In this document: positions 6,046 through 13,679 of the stretch, piece after piece
Position numbering within the stretch: position 1 is the first letter of the stretch
Layout of the letters: every line of letters begins with the position of its first letter
From: a virus
Virus record (IMG/VR): IMGVR_UViG_3300021168_000003
Span: 1 to 64,000 of that record
Length of the DNA stretch: 64,000 nt
Direction: 5' to 3' (one strand)
Made by a program: the position numbers and the translations under genes
Notes under the pieces: generated by a model
What the model was told of the DNA's origin: nothing
Database searches by the model: none
What the model saw: only the letters and a program-made list of their open reading frames with translations

Positions 6046-7137
6046 ATGCCTCACCAATGGGTGTGGGCGGATGACCGCGTCGTCTCGATGGATTTCGAGA
6101 CGAGTGGCCTCCAGCCCGAATTTGCGCTGCAGTCATGGAGAATACTGTCAGGCGAGGCTTGGGCCACGTCGATGGTGTGGGTGTGGCCGCAGGATGGCCG
6201 CGTCATGAACGGCGGCGGTCTTGTGCGTGACCGGCTTCACGCCAGGGGCATGATCAACGAGTTCATCACTCACGTTCTGCACTACGACATCCGTGTCTGC
6301 GGCTGGAACCTCGCCTTCGACATCGGTGTCTTGATTGCTTACGGCGCGCCGATTGAGAAGCTGCGCCGAGTGAAGTGGCTCGATGGCTACCTGCTATGGC
6401 GTCACCTCGACGTCGAGCCTGAGTACGACGACAAGGGCCCGCGCCGGTCATACTCACTGAAGACCTACGTCCGCCAGCGATGGCCGCTCCAGGCTGGCTA
6501 CGAGGCCGATGTCAACTTCCATGATGACAGCCTAGAGGCTCGCGTCAAGCTTCATAGATACAACATTCAGGACTGTGTCTTCACCTTGATGGGCTGCAAG
6601 ACCCTTTGGAATGCGCTGACGCCAGCGCAGCAGCGCGCCGCATCGATCGAGGCCGACTGCCTTGTCCATGTGGCCGAGGCCAACGTGCGGGGCATGCTGG
6701 TGGACACCATCCTGGCCCAGGACGTGGTCATCAAGCAGAGCACCATCGCCGCCGAGAGGCTCGCCTCGCTCGCACCGTTCGGCGTCACTGAGAAGATCGT
6801 CCGGTCACCGAAGCAGCTGGCCACGCTGTTCTTCGACACGTGGGGTCTGCCGGTCCAGAAGAACACGGCCACCGGCAACCGGTCGACCGACAAAGAGGTC
6901 ATGCACGAGCTCGCATTCATCGACCCGCGGGTGAAGGAAGTGAAGGAGTACCGCGAGGCGCTCAACAATGTCACCAAGTTCGCCATGAACCCGATCGCGG
7001 CGGCGCGCTACAACGGCGACGGCCGGGCCCGGCCGCAGGCCATTGTGTTCGGGACCTACACCGGGCGCATGACCTATGCGAGCAAGCAGACGAAGAAGAA
7101 CCCCGAGGAGGCTGAGGTTGCCGACGCTTCCGACTGA
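6046..7137 (+). CDS. DNA polymerase family A, N-terminal fragment (3'-5' exonuclease and thumb)
   Basis: A 363-residue product. All three exonuclease motifs of the DnaQ type are present: SMDFET (D16, E18), WNLAFDI, and YNIQD. The C-terminal part reaches the family A motif TGRMTYASKQ (the TxR segment before motif A) and then ends with an unrelated acidic tail. The palm motifs A, B and C are in the separate gene at 7293. A normal PolA would be continuous here. The two fragments presumably assemble into a replicative polymerase. The gene heads the replication operon. Confidence 0.88.
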   Translation: MPHQWVWADDRVVSMDFETSGLQPEFALQSWRILSGEAWATSMVWVWPQDGRVMNGGGLVRDRLHARGMINEFITHVLHYDIRVCGWNLAFDIGVLIAYGAPIEKLRRVKWLDGYLLWRHLDVEPEYDDKGPRRSYSLKTYVRQRWPLQAGYEADVNFHDDSLEARVKLHRYNIQDCVFTLMGCKTLWNALTPAQQRAASIEADCLVHVAEANVRGMLVDTILAQDVVIKQSTIAAERLASLAPFGVTEKIVRSPKQLATLFFDTWGLPVQKNTATGNRSTDKEVMHELAFIDPRVKEVKEYREALNNVTKFAMNPIAAARYNGDGRARPQAIVFGTYTGRMTYASKQTKKNPEEAEVADASD

Positions 7138-7306
7138 CGATCCCTTCGACTGGGAGCTGTTCGACGAGCAGCCCTTGTCAGTGCGCAAGGTGACCTGGGA
7201 GTTCAACGTGTTCCCAGACAAGTTGGTCGAGCCGAAGGACGCCGCGCGCGCCGCGCTGCTGATGATTGAGTATTGGGAGACGAAGGTAGGCGATGGCACC
7301 CCGTAA
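7118..7306 (+). CDS. Small ORF between the two polymerase genes, 62 aa
   Basis: TTG 7118 has GAGGAG seven bases upstream. It overlaps the end of the N-terminal polymerase gene by 20 bases and the start of the C-terminal gene by 14. The product is acidic and aromatic at the start (TDDPFDWELFDEQP) with a helical C-terminus. It shows no similarity to a PolA segment, an intein or a homing endonuclease that I can see. The three genes occupy three different frames. Confidence 0.6.
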   Translation: MPTLPTDDPFDWELFDEQPLSVRKVTWEFNVFPDKLVEPKDAARAALLMIEYWETKVGDGTP

Positions 7307-8153
7307 GACCACTGACTTCCAGATCGGCTGGGCAGTACACCAGATGAAGAGCGGCCCCGACTACCGCTCGATCATCGTGGCTCCGCACGGTCACTCGATC
7401 GTGGAGTTTGACGCGGCTGGGCAGGAGTTTCGGTTCATGGCCTTGATCAGTGGCGACACCACCATGCTGCACCTTTGCAGGCCCGGCGAAGACCCGCACT
7501 CGTTCATGGGCTCGAGGGCTGACACCCGGTATGAGTACCGTGAGCTGATCAAGCGGGTGGCTGAGGAGGACAAGGAGGCCAAGCGTATCCGCAAGGGCGG
7601 CAAGGTGCTGAACCTTAGTCTCCAATATAGAACTTCCCCTAAAACATTACGTACAAGGTCACGCGTCGATCACGGCATGGACATGACGCCAGAGCAGGCG
7701 CAGCACAACTATTACGTCTACCACCGGACCTACCCCGGCGTGAAGGTTTATCACAAGACTGCGATCGAGAAGACGCAGCAGTGCGGATATGCCGAGACGT
7801 TAGCTGGCCGTCGAGTACAGGTTATAGGTGACTGGGATAGATATGGCTGGCAGCTTGGGTCTACTGCCATAAATTACCCTGTCCAGGGCACCGGCGCTTG
7901 TCAGAAATACTTGGCTATTCGTGCGCTCAGCGAATTGTACACTGAGTTGGGTGCAAGATTTATGCTGGATCTTCACGACGGTCTTTTCAGCGTTGTGCCG
8001 GATCATTACGTCAGTGAGTTCTGCGACCGTGGCAAGAGAATACTTGACAACCTCCCATATGGTTCAGCCTGGGGTTACACACCGTCCATCCCGCTGCCGT
8101 GGGACGTGAAGGTGGGGAAGAGCTGGGGCGCGCTTCATGAGGTGAAGTTGTGA
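7293..8153 (+). CDS. DNA polymerase family A, C-terminal fragment (palm/fingers)
   Basis: A 286-residue product; ATG 7293 has GAAGG upstream. Motif A is VEFDAAGQEFRFMA (catalytic Asp, with Q and E of the steric gate), motif B is KVLNLSLQYRTS, and motif C is LDLHDGLF. Motif C keeps the catalytic Asp, but the usual HDE is HDG. The QIGWAVHQMK segment would normally follow the TGR motif found in the upstream gene, so the break lies between the TGR motif and motif A. It is replication-related and acts with the 6046 gene. Confidence 0.88.
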   Translation: MAPRKTTDFQIGWAVHQMKSGPDYRSIIVAPHGHSIVEFDAAGQEFRFMALISGDTTMLHLCRPGEDPHSFMGSRADTRYEYRELIKRVAEEDKEAKRIRKGGKVLNLSLQYRTSPKTLRTRSRVDHGMDMTPEQAQHNYYVYHRTYPGVKVYHKTAIEKTQQCGYAETLAGRRVQVIGDWDRYGWQLGSTAINYPVQGTGACQKYLAIRALSELYTELGARFMLDLHDGLFSVVPDHYVSEFCDRGKRILDNLPYGSAWGYTPSIPLPWDVKVGKSWGALHEVKL

Positions 8154-8224
8154 CGACTCAGTGTCTTGACGAACCCCGGGTGACACCCGATATGAGGGCC
8201 TCCACGAACGAGGCTCGCCAATGA
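8150..8224 (+). CDS. 24-residue ORF tiled between two genes
   Basis: GTG 8150 overlaps the polymerase stop (GTGA) and its TGA overlaps the next ATG (ATGA). It exactly fills the gap and could maintain translational coupling. The product has no recognisable features. Support is positional only. Confidence 0.35.
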   Translation: MTTQCLDEPRVTPDMRASTNEARQ

Positions 8225-8433
8225 ACCCCCTTCTCACTGACGCTGGCGCGGTCCACCTGCGCTCCACCCGCTCCAACGAGCTCTACCGTGTCCTGGCCTA
8301 CGACCCGGCCACGAAGCTTGCTACGCTGAAGGGGCAGCTTGGTCAGTGTACCGAGCCGTTCGAGCGCGCGAGGCTCGAGGAACTGGGCTACGTCCGCATC
8401 GACGGACCAGTGGAAGGCATGATCGAGGTTTGA
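8221..8433 (+). CDS. Small hypothetical protein, 70 aa
   Basis: ATG 8221 is reached by four-base overlap from the upstream tiny ORF. The product appears beta-rich at first (AVHLRSTRSNELYRVLAYD) then helical. No family is recognised. Confidence 0.6.
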   Translation: MNPLLTDAGAVHLRSTRSNELYRVLAYDPATKLATLKGQLGQCTEPFERARLEELGYVRIDGPVEGMIEV

Positions 8434-8437
8434 GATT

Positions 8438-8456
8438 AGCGTGCAGGGAGCACGCT
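8438..8456 (+). other. Hairpin, 7-bp stem
   Basis: AGCGTGC and GCACGCT pair across AGGGA directly after the 8221 gene. No T-run follows. The next ~35 bases also contain complementary CCGG segments around GGAGGGGGCTCC, so the 8434-8523 region may fold as an mRNA leader. An 11-codon ORF (8492-8527) overlaps the next ATG. Confidence 0.45.
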
Positions 8457-8523
8457 GAGACCGGTCTACTGGAGGGGGCTCCGGTAAACCGATGAAGACC
8501 AACGACCCTAGAAGTGATACAGA

Positions 8524-8775
8524 ATGAGAGGGCCTAAGAAAAACTATGAACACGCGCACCAACTCGCCAAGATGTTTGACGACGCCGTTTCGGCGTTCTT
8601 CCCCGACAACAATGTAGCTGTCGATGTAGTGGCTGGCGGTTGCGCCATCCTACTCTCGACCATCCTGGCGGCGATCCCCCCGATTGATCGTGCGCTGGTG
8701 CTGAATGAAACCGTCGAGGCCATCCTCGCCGGATATGCGGATAAACCTGACGCGGACTTGATACTCGAACACTAG
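8524..8775 (+). CDS. Small hypothetical protein, 83 aa
   Basis: ATG 8524 overlaps the stop of an 11-codon leader ORF (ATGA). The product is helical with a hydrophobic middle (AGGCAILLSTILAAIPP) that is only marginally long enough for a membrane helix. Unknown function. Confidence 0.55.
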   Translation: MRGPKKNYEHAHQLAKMFDDAVSAFFPDNNVAVDVVAGGCAILLSTILAAIPPIDRALVLNETVEAILAGYADKPDADLILEH

Positions 8776-8785
8776 GAACTGAACG

Positions 8786-8971
8786 ATGTCTGAACTGATC
8801 GACCGCGGCGCGAAGCGCGCTGCAGCCAAAGAGACGTGGCGGGCCCAGCCCCGCGGCGATCGGCTCAGCTTCAACGATTTCTGGCGTGAGCGGAATGACC
8901 CCGAGCGCAACGCGCGCCACGTCGACCAACAGAAGCGCTCGATGAAGCGGAGGCATGCTGATGCCGTATGA
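8786..8971 (+). CDS. Small basic hypothetical protein, 61 aa
   Basis: ATG 8786 is ten bases after the previous stop. The product is highly charged (KRAAAKETWR, FWRERNDPERNARH), with a basic C-terminus. It overlaps the next gene by 11 bases. Unknown. Confidence 0.5.
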   Translation: MSELIDRGAKRAAAKETWRAQPRGDRLSFNDFWRERNDPERNARHVDQQKRSMKRRHADAV

Positions 8972-9191
8972 GGGTCGCACCACTGGGCCTCGCAAGCGTG
9001 AGGCCGGCTACGACAAGACAAAGCCTTTCAGCATCAGGCTGAAGCAGTCTGTCTTCGACGAACTGCAGGCGCTGCTTGACGATACCGGCATCTCGATGAC
9101 CTGGGCGATTGACACCGCCTGCCGAGACTTCCTCAACGGCCGCAGGGCCGAGCAGATCAATGAAGCATTCCACAAGGAGCCGAGCCAATGA
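8961..9191 (+). CDS. Ribbon-helix-helix-like protein, 76 aa
   Basis: ATG 8961 has GGAGG seven bases upstream, a better start than ATG 8955. A strand, KPFSIRLKQSVF, followed by helices DELQALLDDTGIS and TWAIDTACRDFLNG matches the ribbon-helix-helix order. It is a second small regulator candidate, embedded in the replication operon and overlapping the exonuclease gene by four bases. Confidence 0.55.
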   Translation: MPYEGRTTGPRKREAGYDKTKPFSIRLKQSVFDELQALLDDTGISMTWAIDTACRDFLNGRRAEQINEAFHKEPSQ

Positions 9192-9730
9192 GCCACGTTA
9201 TGGTGGACCTCGAGACCATGGGCACCGGCAGCTACGCCGCCATCATCTCGATCGGGGCCGTCAAGTTCAGCCCCAACGATGGGCCGATCTCGATAGAGGA
9301 GCCGTACTACACTGCGGTCACCCTTGAGAGCTCGATGAAGGCCGGCCTCCGAGTCGACGCCAAGACCATCGAGTGGTGGTTCAGCGCCGACCGCACCGCC
9401 GCGCGCGAGCGCTGGCTCAGTGAGCCCAAGGTCGACATCGACGAGGCGCTCCTCGGCTTCTCCGCCTGGTACGGCGAGGACAAGACACTGCCGGTGTGGG
9501 GCAATGGGGCCACGTTCGACAACGTAATCCTCTCCAACGCGTATCTGACGACCGGCCTAGACAAGCCGTGGGGCTACACGGCCGACCGCTGCTTCAGGAC
9601 GTTCAAGAGCGCCCTCATCCCGGCGGTCAAGGGACCCAAGGTCACTGCACACCACGCCCTTGATGATGCGATCTCGCAGGCCGTATGGCTGCAGAAGATC
9701 GTCAAGAAGCACAAGCTGCAGGTGGCGTGA
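9188..9730 (+). CDS. DnaQ-like 3'-5' exonuclease (exoribonuclease-type family)
   Basis: A 180-residue product. The DEDD motifs are visible: VDLETMG near the start, NGATFDN in the middle and HHALDDA near the end (DEDDh type). The TIEWWFS segment is typical of the Rv2179c/exonuclease VIII-like branch (PF16473-type). It probably trims RNA or DNA 3' ends during replication or recombination. TGATG overlap with the next nuclease gene indicates co-translation. Confidence 0.8.
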   Translation: MSHVMVDLETMGTGSYAAIISIGAVKFSPNDGPISIEEPYYTAVTLESSMKAGLRVDAKTIEWWFSADRTAARERWLSEPKVDIDEALLGFSAWYGEDKTLPVWGNGATFDNVILSNAYLTTGLDKPWGYTADRCFRTFKSALIPAVKGPKVTAHHALDDAISQAVWLQKIVKKHKLQVA

Positions 9731-10449
9731 TGGGTAAGCCCCAAGCCTGGTCACACTCGAAGCTCGAGTGCCACGACAACTGCAACTGGCAGTTCCACGA
9801 GAAGTACGTGGCGAAGAACCTGCCGCCTGAGGAGAAGTCCGATCAGCAGCTATGGGGCATTCACGTCCACCAGCAGTTCGAGTGGCATGGCAGCCGCGTC
9901 GACTACCAGCTGCCGTTTGATCTGACCGTCCACGAACCGTTCCTCGCCAGGCTGAACGTCGAGGGCGAGACCGCCGACGTCGACCGGGTCGAGATGAAGG
10001 TGGCGCTCAACACCAAGTTCCAACCGTGCGCCTACTTCGACGACAAGAAGAACCTAAGCACCCCGCGGGTGTGGTGGCGCGGCGTCATCGACCGGCACCT
10101 TGTCTGGAAGTCCGAGGGCAGGTGCAAGATCGTCGACTACAAGACTGGCAAGAAGAAGGACGACTGGACCCAGCTCGCGGAGACCGCCGTCTACCTCTTC
10201 GTCCTCTACCCCGAGGTCAACCTGATCAACGCCCAGTTCTACTGGACCGAGGATCAGACGTTCACCAAGAAGGTGTGGGCCCGGTCGGAGATTGACACGC
10301 TTGTAGCCATGTATGCGCCGAAGCTAGCGGCCTACGCCTACAGCTTCAAGAACGACGCGTGGCCGAAGAAGCAGTCAGGGTTGTGCAAGGGTTGGTGCCC
10401 TGTGACGTCCTGCATGTTCTGGGAGGCCAAGAAGGAGAAGAAGTGGTGA
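9730..10449 (+). CDS. Cas4/RecB-like PD-(D/E)XK nuclease
   Basis: ATG 9730 overlaps the previous stop. The 239-residue product has the nuclease core GVIDRH (Asp) and KIVDYKTGK (DxK), and a QLAETAVYLF motif III. Cysteines near the N-terminus (ECHDNC) and a C-terminal CKGWCPVTSC cluster match the arrangement of the 4Fe-4S site in Cas4/AddB-type nucleases. It likely processes DNA ends in phage recombination. No CRISPR array or cas1/cas2 is nearby, so it is a phage recombination enzyme and not CRISPR-associated. Confidence 0.8.
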   Translation: MGKPQAWSHSKLECHDNCNWQFHEKYVAKNLPPEEKSDQQLWGIHVHQQFEWHGSRVDYQLPFDLTVHEPFLARLNVEGETADVDRVEMKVALNTKFQPCAYFDDKKNLSTPRVWWRGVIDRHLVWKSEGRCKIVDYKTGKKKDDWTQLAETAVYLFVLYPEVNLINAQFYWTEDQTFTKKVWARSEIDTLVAMYAPKLAAYAYSFKNDAWPKKQSGLCKGWCPVTSCMFWEAKKEKKW

Positions 10450-10916
10450 GGAAGTCCTTCATGGAGCGGGTCCGCGAGGCGGACGCTGCGTATTTGAAAG
10501 AGGAAGCTGATATGAGCGCACACGCGGCGGCGGCCTACGCCAACGGTTACGCAGACGGGGTCGCCGTCAGCCTCAACGGCCTAGCCGAAGAAATCCACCA
10601 CGATAACGCCCATTGGTGGACCAACCCCAAGACCGGCAAGCGCCTTAGTCGCAACAAGGGCGAGATGATCGCCCTCATGCACAGTGAGCTGAGCGAGGCC
10701 ATGGAGGCCGAGCGCAAGAGCCTGATGGACGACCACCTGCCTCACCGTCGAGGTGTCGAGGTAGAGCTGGCTGACCTGATCATCCGCGTGCTGGACTACT
10801 GCGGGGGCCACAGGCTCGACATCTCCGGCGCGGTCGCCGAGAAGCGCGCCTATAACAAGACCCGTCAGGACCATACGAACGAAGCCCGGCTCGCAGCCGG
10901 CGGAAAGAAATGGTGA
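10446..10916 (+). CDS. MazG-like nucleotide pyrophosphohydrolase
   Basis: GTG 10446 overlaps the previous stop (GTGA); ATG 10461 or ATG 10512 (with AGGAAG) are alternatives. The core KGEMIALMHSELSEAMEAER followed by VEVELADLIIRVLDYC carries the ExxE...ExxD metal-binding pattern of the all-alpha NTP pyrophosphatase family. It probably adjusts dNTP pools or degrades alarmones. It lies among replication genes. Confidence 0.75.
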   Translation: MRKSFMERVREADAAYLKEEADMSAHAAAAYANGYADGVAVSLNGLAEEIHHDNAHWWTNPKTGKRLSRNKGEMIALMHSELSEAMEAERKSLMDDHLPHRRGVEVELADLIIRVLDYCGGHRLDISGAVAEKRAYNKTRQDHTNEARLAAGGKKW

Positions 10917-11026
10917 TGGACCCCAACCTCGCTTTCGCGATCTTTGCCTTCGGTGTGCTCGCCCTACTCGGGTTCGGCCCGTTGCTGATCGTGAACCTAG
11001 TCGACTTTTTCTGGAGAAAACGATGA
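10916..11026 (+). CDS. 36-residue single-span membrane protein
   Basis: ATG 10916 overlaps the MazG-like stop (TGATG) and the stop overlaps the next ATG (ATGA). The peptide is one hydrophobic helix (FAIFAFGVLALLGFGPLLIV) with a basic WRKR tail, the usual topology of a small inner-membrane protein. Precise tiling between two well-supported genes makes it likely to be real. Function unknown. Confidence 0.6.
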   Translation: MDPNLAFAIFAFGVLALLGFGPLLIVNLVDFFWRKR

Positions 11027-11439
11027 GCTCGATGCCGAAGAAGCGCGCCGACAAGAACCTCGAGGCCGACGTCAAGAAGGACGTCCAAGAGGTGCTCGAG
11101 CGCCACGGCTGGTGGTGGTGGATGCCACCGTCGAGCCAGTACAGCAAGACTGGCATCAGTGACTTCCACGCCATCAAGAACCGTCTGTTTATGGCGATCG
11201 AGACCAAGCGCGGCGTCGGTGTGCCGAAGCCCACCGCCAACCAGGTCGCCTTCCTGCAGAAGGTCAAGGAGGGCGGCCACTTCGCTTTCGTGGTCAACGA
11301 CACCCGCGTGAAGCATCTCGATGCGTTCCTCGGCTCGTTCGAGATCGCGACCAAGGCCGCGCAGAAGAGCGAGAAGGTTCCCGACGAGCATGGGGCTCAG
11401 ATGATCAACTGCATGCGTGAATTGCAGCAGGAAATCTGA
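11023..11439 (+). CDS. VRR-NUC domain nuclease
   Basis: A 138-residue product. The region GISDFHAI followed by FMAIETKRGVGVPKPT and QVAFLQKVKEGG is the VRR-NUC signature (D...ExK, then Q). This PD-(D/E)XK family includes structure-specific nucleases that resolve branched DNA. It lies between the MazG-like and helicase genes, consistent with a role in replication forks or recombination. Confidence 0.85.
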   Translation: MSSMPKKRADKNLEADVKKDVQEVLERHGWWWWMPPSSQYSKTGISDFHAIKNRLFMAIETKRGVGVPKPTANQVAFLQKVKEGGHFAFVVNDTRVKHLDAFLGSFEIATKAAQKSEKVPDEHGAQMINCMRELQQEI

Positions 11440-11442
11440 TCC

Positions 11443-13050
11443 TTGTACGTCCACACGCCAACCCGCTCCCTGATCCTAAAGGTCAGGGACCCCTTAGCCA
11501 TTCGCTTGGCGCTGCCGGCCGCGAGCAAGACGCTCGCGCTGCCGGACGGGCATAACATCGCCGTGAAGTGGACGGTTGAGACCGCGCGCGTGCTCCGCAA
11601 CATGGGCATCTCTGCGCCGTCGCCGATCACAGCCTTCTACGACTGGCCAGGCCTGCACAAGCCGGCCGCCCACCAGGTAGAGATGGCGGCGTTCTGCACG
11701 CTGCACGACAAGCTCTTCAACCTCTCGGAGCCGCGGACGGGTAAGACCTATGCCACGCTGTGGGCGGCCGACTACCTGATGAAGGAGGGCCTCGTCCACC
11801 GCGCGCTGATCGCGACCACCGTGTCGACGATGCGGCCGACGTGGGCCCAGGACTGCTTCAAGATCCTGCCGCACCGCCAGTGCGTGACGCTGCACGGTGC
11901 GAACCAGAAGGCTAGGCTCAAGCACCTCAACAAGATGGTGGACTTCTACATCATCAACCACGACGGGATCGACCTCGAGACCGTGGCGCTGGCGCTCCGC
12001 CGCCGCCCCGACATCGACCTGGTGATTGTCGACGAGGCTGCCTTCTTCACCAACCCAGAGACCGACCGCTACCGCTTCCTCCACTGGATCATGGAGAAGA
12101 AGGTCAAGTTGTGGCAGCTGACTGGCAGCCCAACGCCTCAGTGTCCGTCGCAAGCTTGGGCGTTGGCGAACCTCGTCAAGCCGATGCCGATCTCGTTCTC
12201 GAAGTTCCGCGACAGCGTGACCACCATCGTGTCGGCGAGCAAGCGCAAGCCCTCGGCCGGCTCGACCGAGAAGGTGTTCGAGATCCTGCAGCCGGCGATC
12301 CGCTTCAAGAAGCGCGACGTCTGGAAGAACCTGCCGCCGCTTGTCGGCCCCCGCGACGTCCACGCGCCGCTGTCGAAGGAGCAGGTGGCTGCACTGAAGA
12401 CAATGCGGGTCGACATGCGCGCGGTCATCAACGACGTCAAGATCGGCGCGGTCAACGGGGCCGACAAGATCCTGAAGCTGCGGCAGATCCTGTGTGGCTC
12501 GGTGAAGGACCCCAACACGGGGGCCTACCAGCACATGGACTGCGATGGGCGCATCGACACACTGAGAGGCCTGATCGAGGAAGCTTCGGCAAAGGTCCTT
12601 GTCATCGCGCCGTTTAAGGGTATAGTCCGCCACCTCGCGGACCAACTACCGAAACCGTACAAGCGAGACGGGACCCGCCACGACGGGTTCAAGACACTGA
12701 TCCTCAACGGCGACGTCACCATGGCCAAGCGGCCAGCGGTCATCAAGCAGTTCAAAGAGGATTGTGACGTCAAGGCCATGGTCTGCCACCCCAAGGTGAT
12801 GGCGCACGGCCTGGATTTCGCCGAGGCCGACACCACTGTGTTCTTCGGGCCCATCTACTCAAACGACGAGTACACCCAGGTGATCGAGCGGTTCAGTGGC
12901 ATGGCGCAAAAAAATACGATGTACCTCTACAGGATGCTTGCGCATCCGATGGAGGCCACTATCTATAAGACCGTGGACGCCCGTGGCTCCATGCAGTCAG
13001 CCATCCTCGAGCTATACGAGGAGTTTGTGAACGGAGAGGACGAGCTATGA
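11443..13050 (+). CDS. SNF2-like superfamily 2 DNA helicase
   Basis: A 535-residue product from TTG 11443 with AGGA nine bases upstream. Walker A is EPRTGKT (~96-102), Walker B is VIVDEAA (~195), motif III is LTGSPT (~225), and a C-terminal RecA-like domain ends with VIERFSGMAQKN (motif VI region, ~483). The size and lack of extra domains fit the single-unit SNF2-type helicases common in phages. It overlaps the next gene by four bases. Confidence 0.85.
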   Translation: MYVHTPTRSLILKVRDPLAIRLALPAASKTLALPDGHNIAVKWTVETARVLRNMGISAPSPITAFYDWPGLHKPAAHQVEMAAFCTLHDKLFNLSEPRTGKTYATLWAADYLMKEGLVHRALIATTVSTMRPTWAQDCFKILPHRQCVTLHGANQKARLKHLNKMVDFYIINHDGIDLETVALALRRRPDIDLVIVDEAAFFTNPETDRYRFLHWIMEKKVKLWQLTGSPTPQCPSQAWALANLVKPMPISFSKFRDSVTTIVSASKRKPSAGSTEKVFEILQPAIRFKKRDVWKNLPPLVGPRDVHAPLSKEQVAALKTMRVDMRAVINDVKIGAVNGADKILKLRQILCGSVKDPNTGAYQHMDCDGRIDTLRGLIEEASAKVLVIAPFKGIVRHLADQLPKPYKRDGTRHDGFKTLILNGDVTMAKRPAVIKQFKEDCDVKAMVCHPKVMAHGLDFAEADTTVFFGPIYSNDEYTQVIERFSGMAQKNTMYLYRMLAHPMEATIYKTVDARGSMQSAILELYEEFVNGEDEL

Positions 13051-13676
13051 GATATTGGTTTCACACAGGCACTGACAAGGCGTTCGCGCTTGATACGCCG
13101 CCACCCGACGGCCAGGATATTCTCGAGCTTACCGTGGAGCAGTTCGCGGAGATCCAGGCGGCGATCGCCGCAGCCACCAACGGGGCCGGACAGTCAGTGG
13201 CCGTGACACCTCCGCCGCAGCCGCAAGGCATCGACATGGAGCGCTTCGCCCGCATCTGGCGGAAGATGGAAGCCAAGATGAAGGAGATCCAGGCTGCGGC
13301 GGACGCCGAGATCGAGCCGATCAAGAAGCAGCAGGACCAGGTCAGTGACCTGCTCATGCGCCAGATGAACCTGCTGCGGGCCGACAAGCTCGAGACCGAG
13401 GCGGGCGTCGTCTGCAAGGACGAGAGCATCCACGCCAACGCGGCGGACTGGGGAGCGATCTGGAGCTTCGTCGAGAAGCACGGGCAGCAGGGCATGATCC
13501 AGAAGCGGCTCAACACTAGCGACGTGCTGAGGTGGGCCAGGGCGCATGCAACGAAGGACGAGCGCGGCAACGAGGTGCTTGGGCTGCCGCCTGGTATGAA
13601 CCTGTTCACCAAGTACAAGCTCACTGTACGGAAACCGGGCGGCCAGAGGCCCCTCCCAACCGACGAAGGAAACTGA
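13047..13676 (+). CDS. Hypothetical protein with central coiled coil, 209 aa
   Basis: The product has a Pro-rich linker (TPPPQPQG) and then a long helix (IWRKMEAKMKEIQ through DLLMRQMNLL), with a C-terminal globular part. The gene lies directly before the putative single-strand-binding protein and may act with it. No family is confidently recognised. Confidence 0.6.
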   Translation: MRYWFHTGTDKAFALDTPPPDGQDILELTVEQFAEIQAAIAAATNGAGQSVAVTPPPQPQGIDMERFARIWRKMEAKMKEIQAAADAEIEPIKKQQDQVSDLLMRQMNLLRADKLETEAGVVCKDESIHANAADWGAIWSFVEKHGQQGMIQKRLNTSDVLRWARAHATKDERGNEVLGLPPGMNLFTKYKLTVRKPGGQRPLPTDEGN

Positions 13677-13679
13677 ACC

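Noticed and set aside
9730-10449. Cas4 as a sign of a CRISPR system
   Set aside because: No cas1, cas2 or array is present; phage Cas4-like nucleases in replication operons are common.
11494-12645. 383-codon ORF on the minus strand opposite the helicase
   Set aside because: It mirrors the GC-rich third positions of the helicase gene, is Arg/His/Val-rich low-complexity, and has no ribosome site. The helicase has clear motifs.
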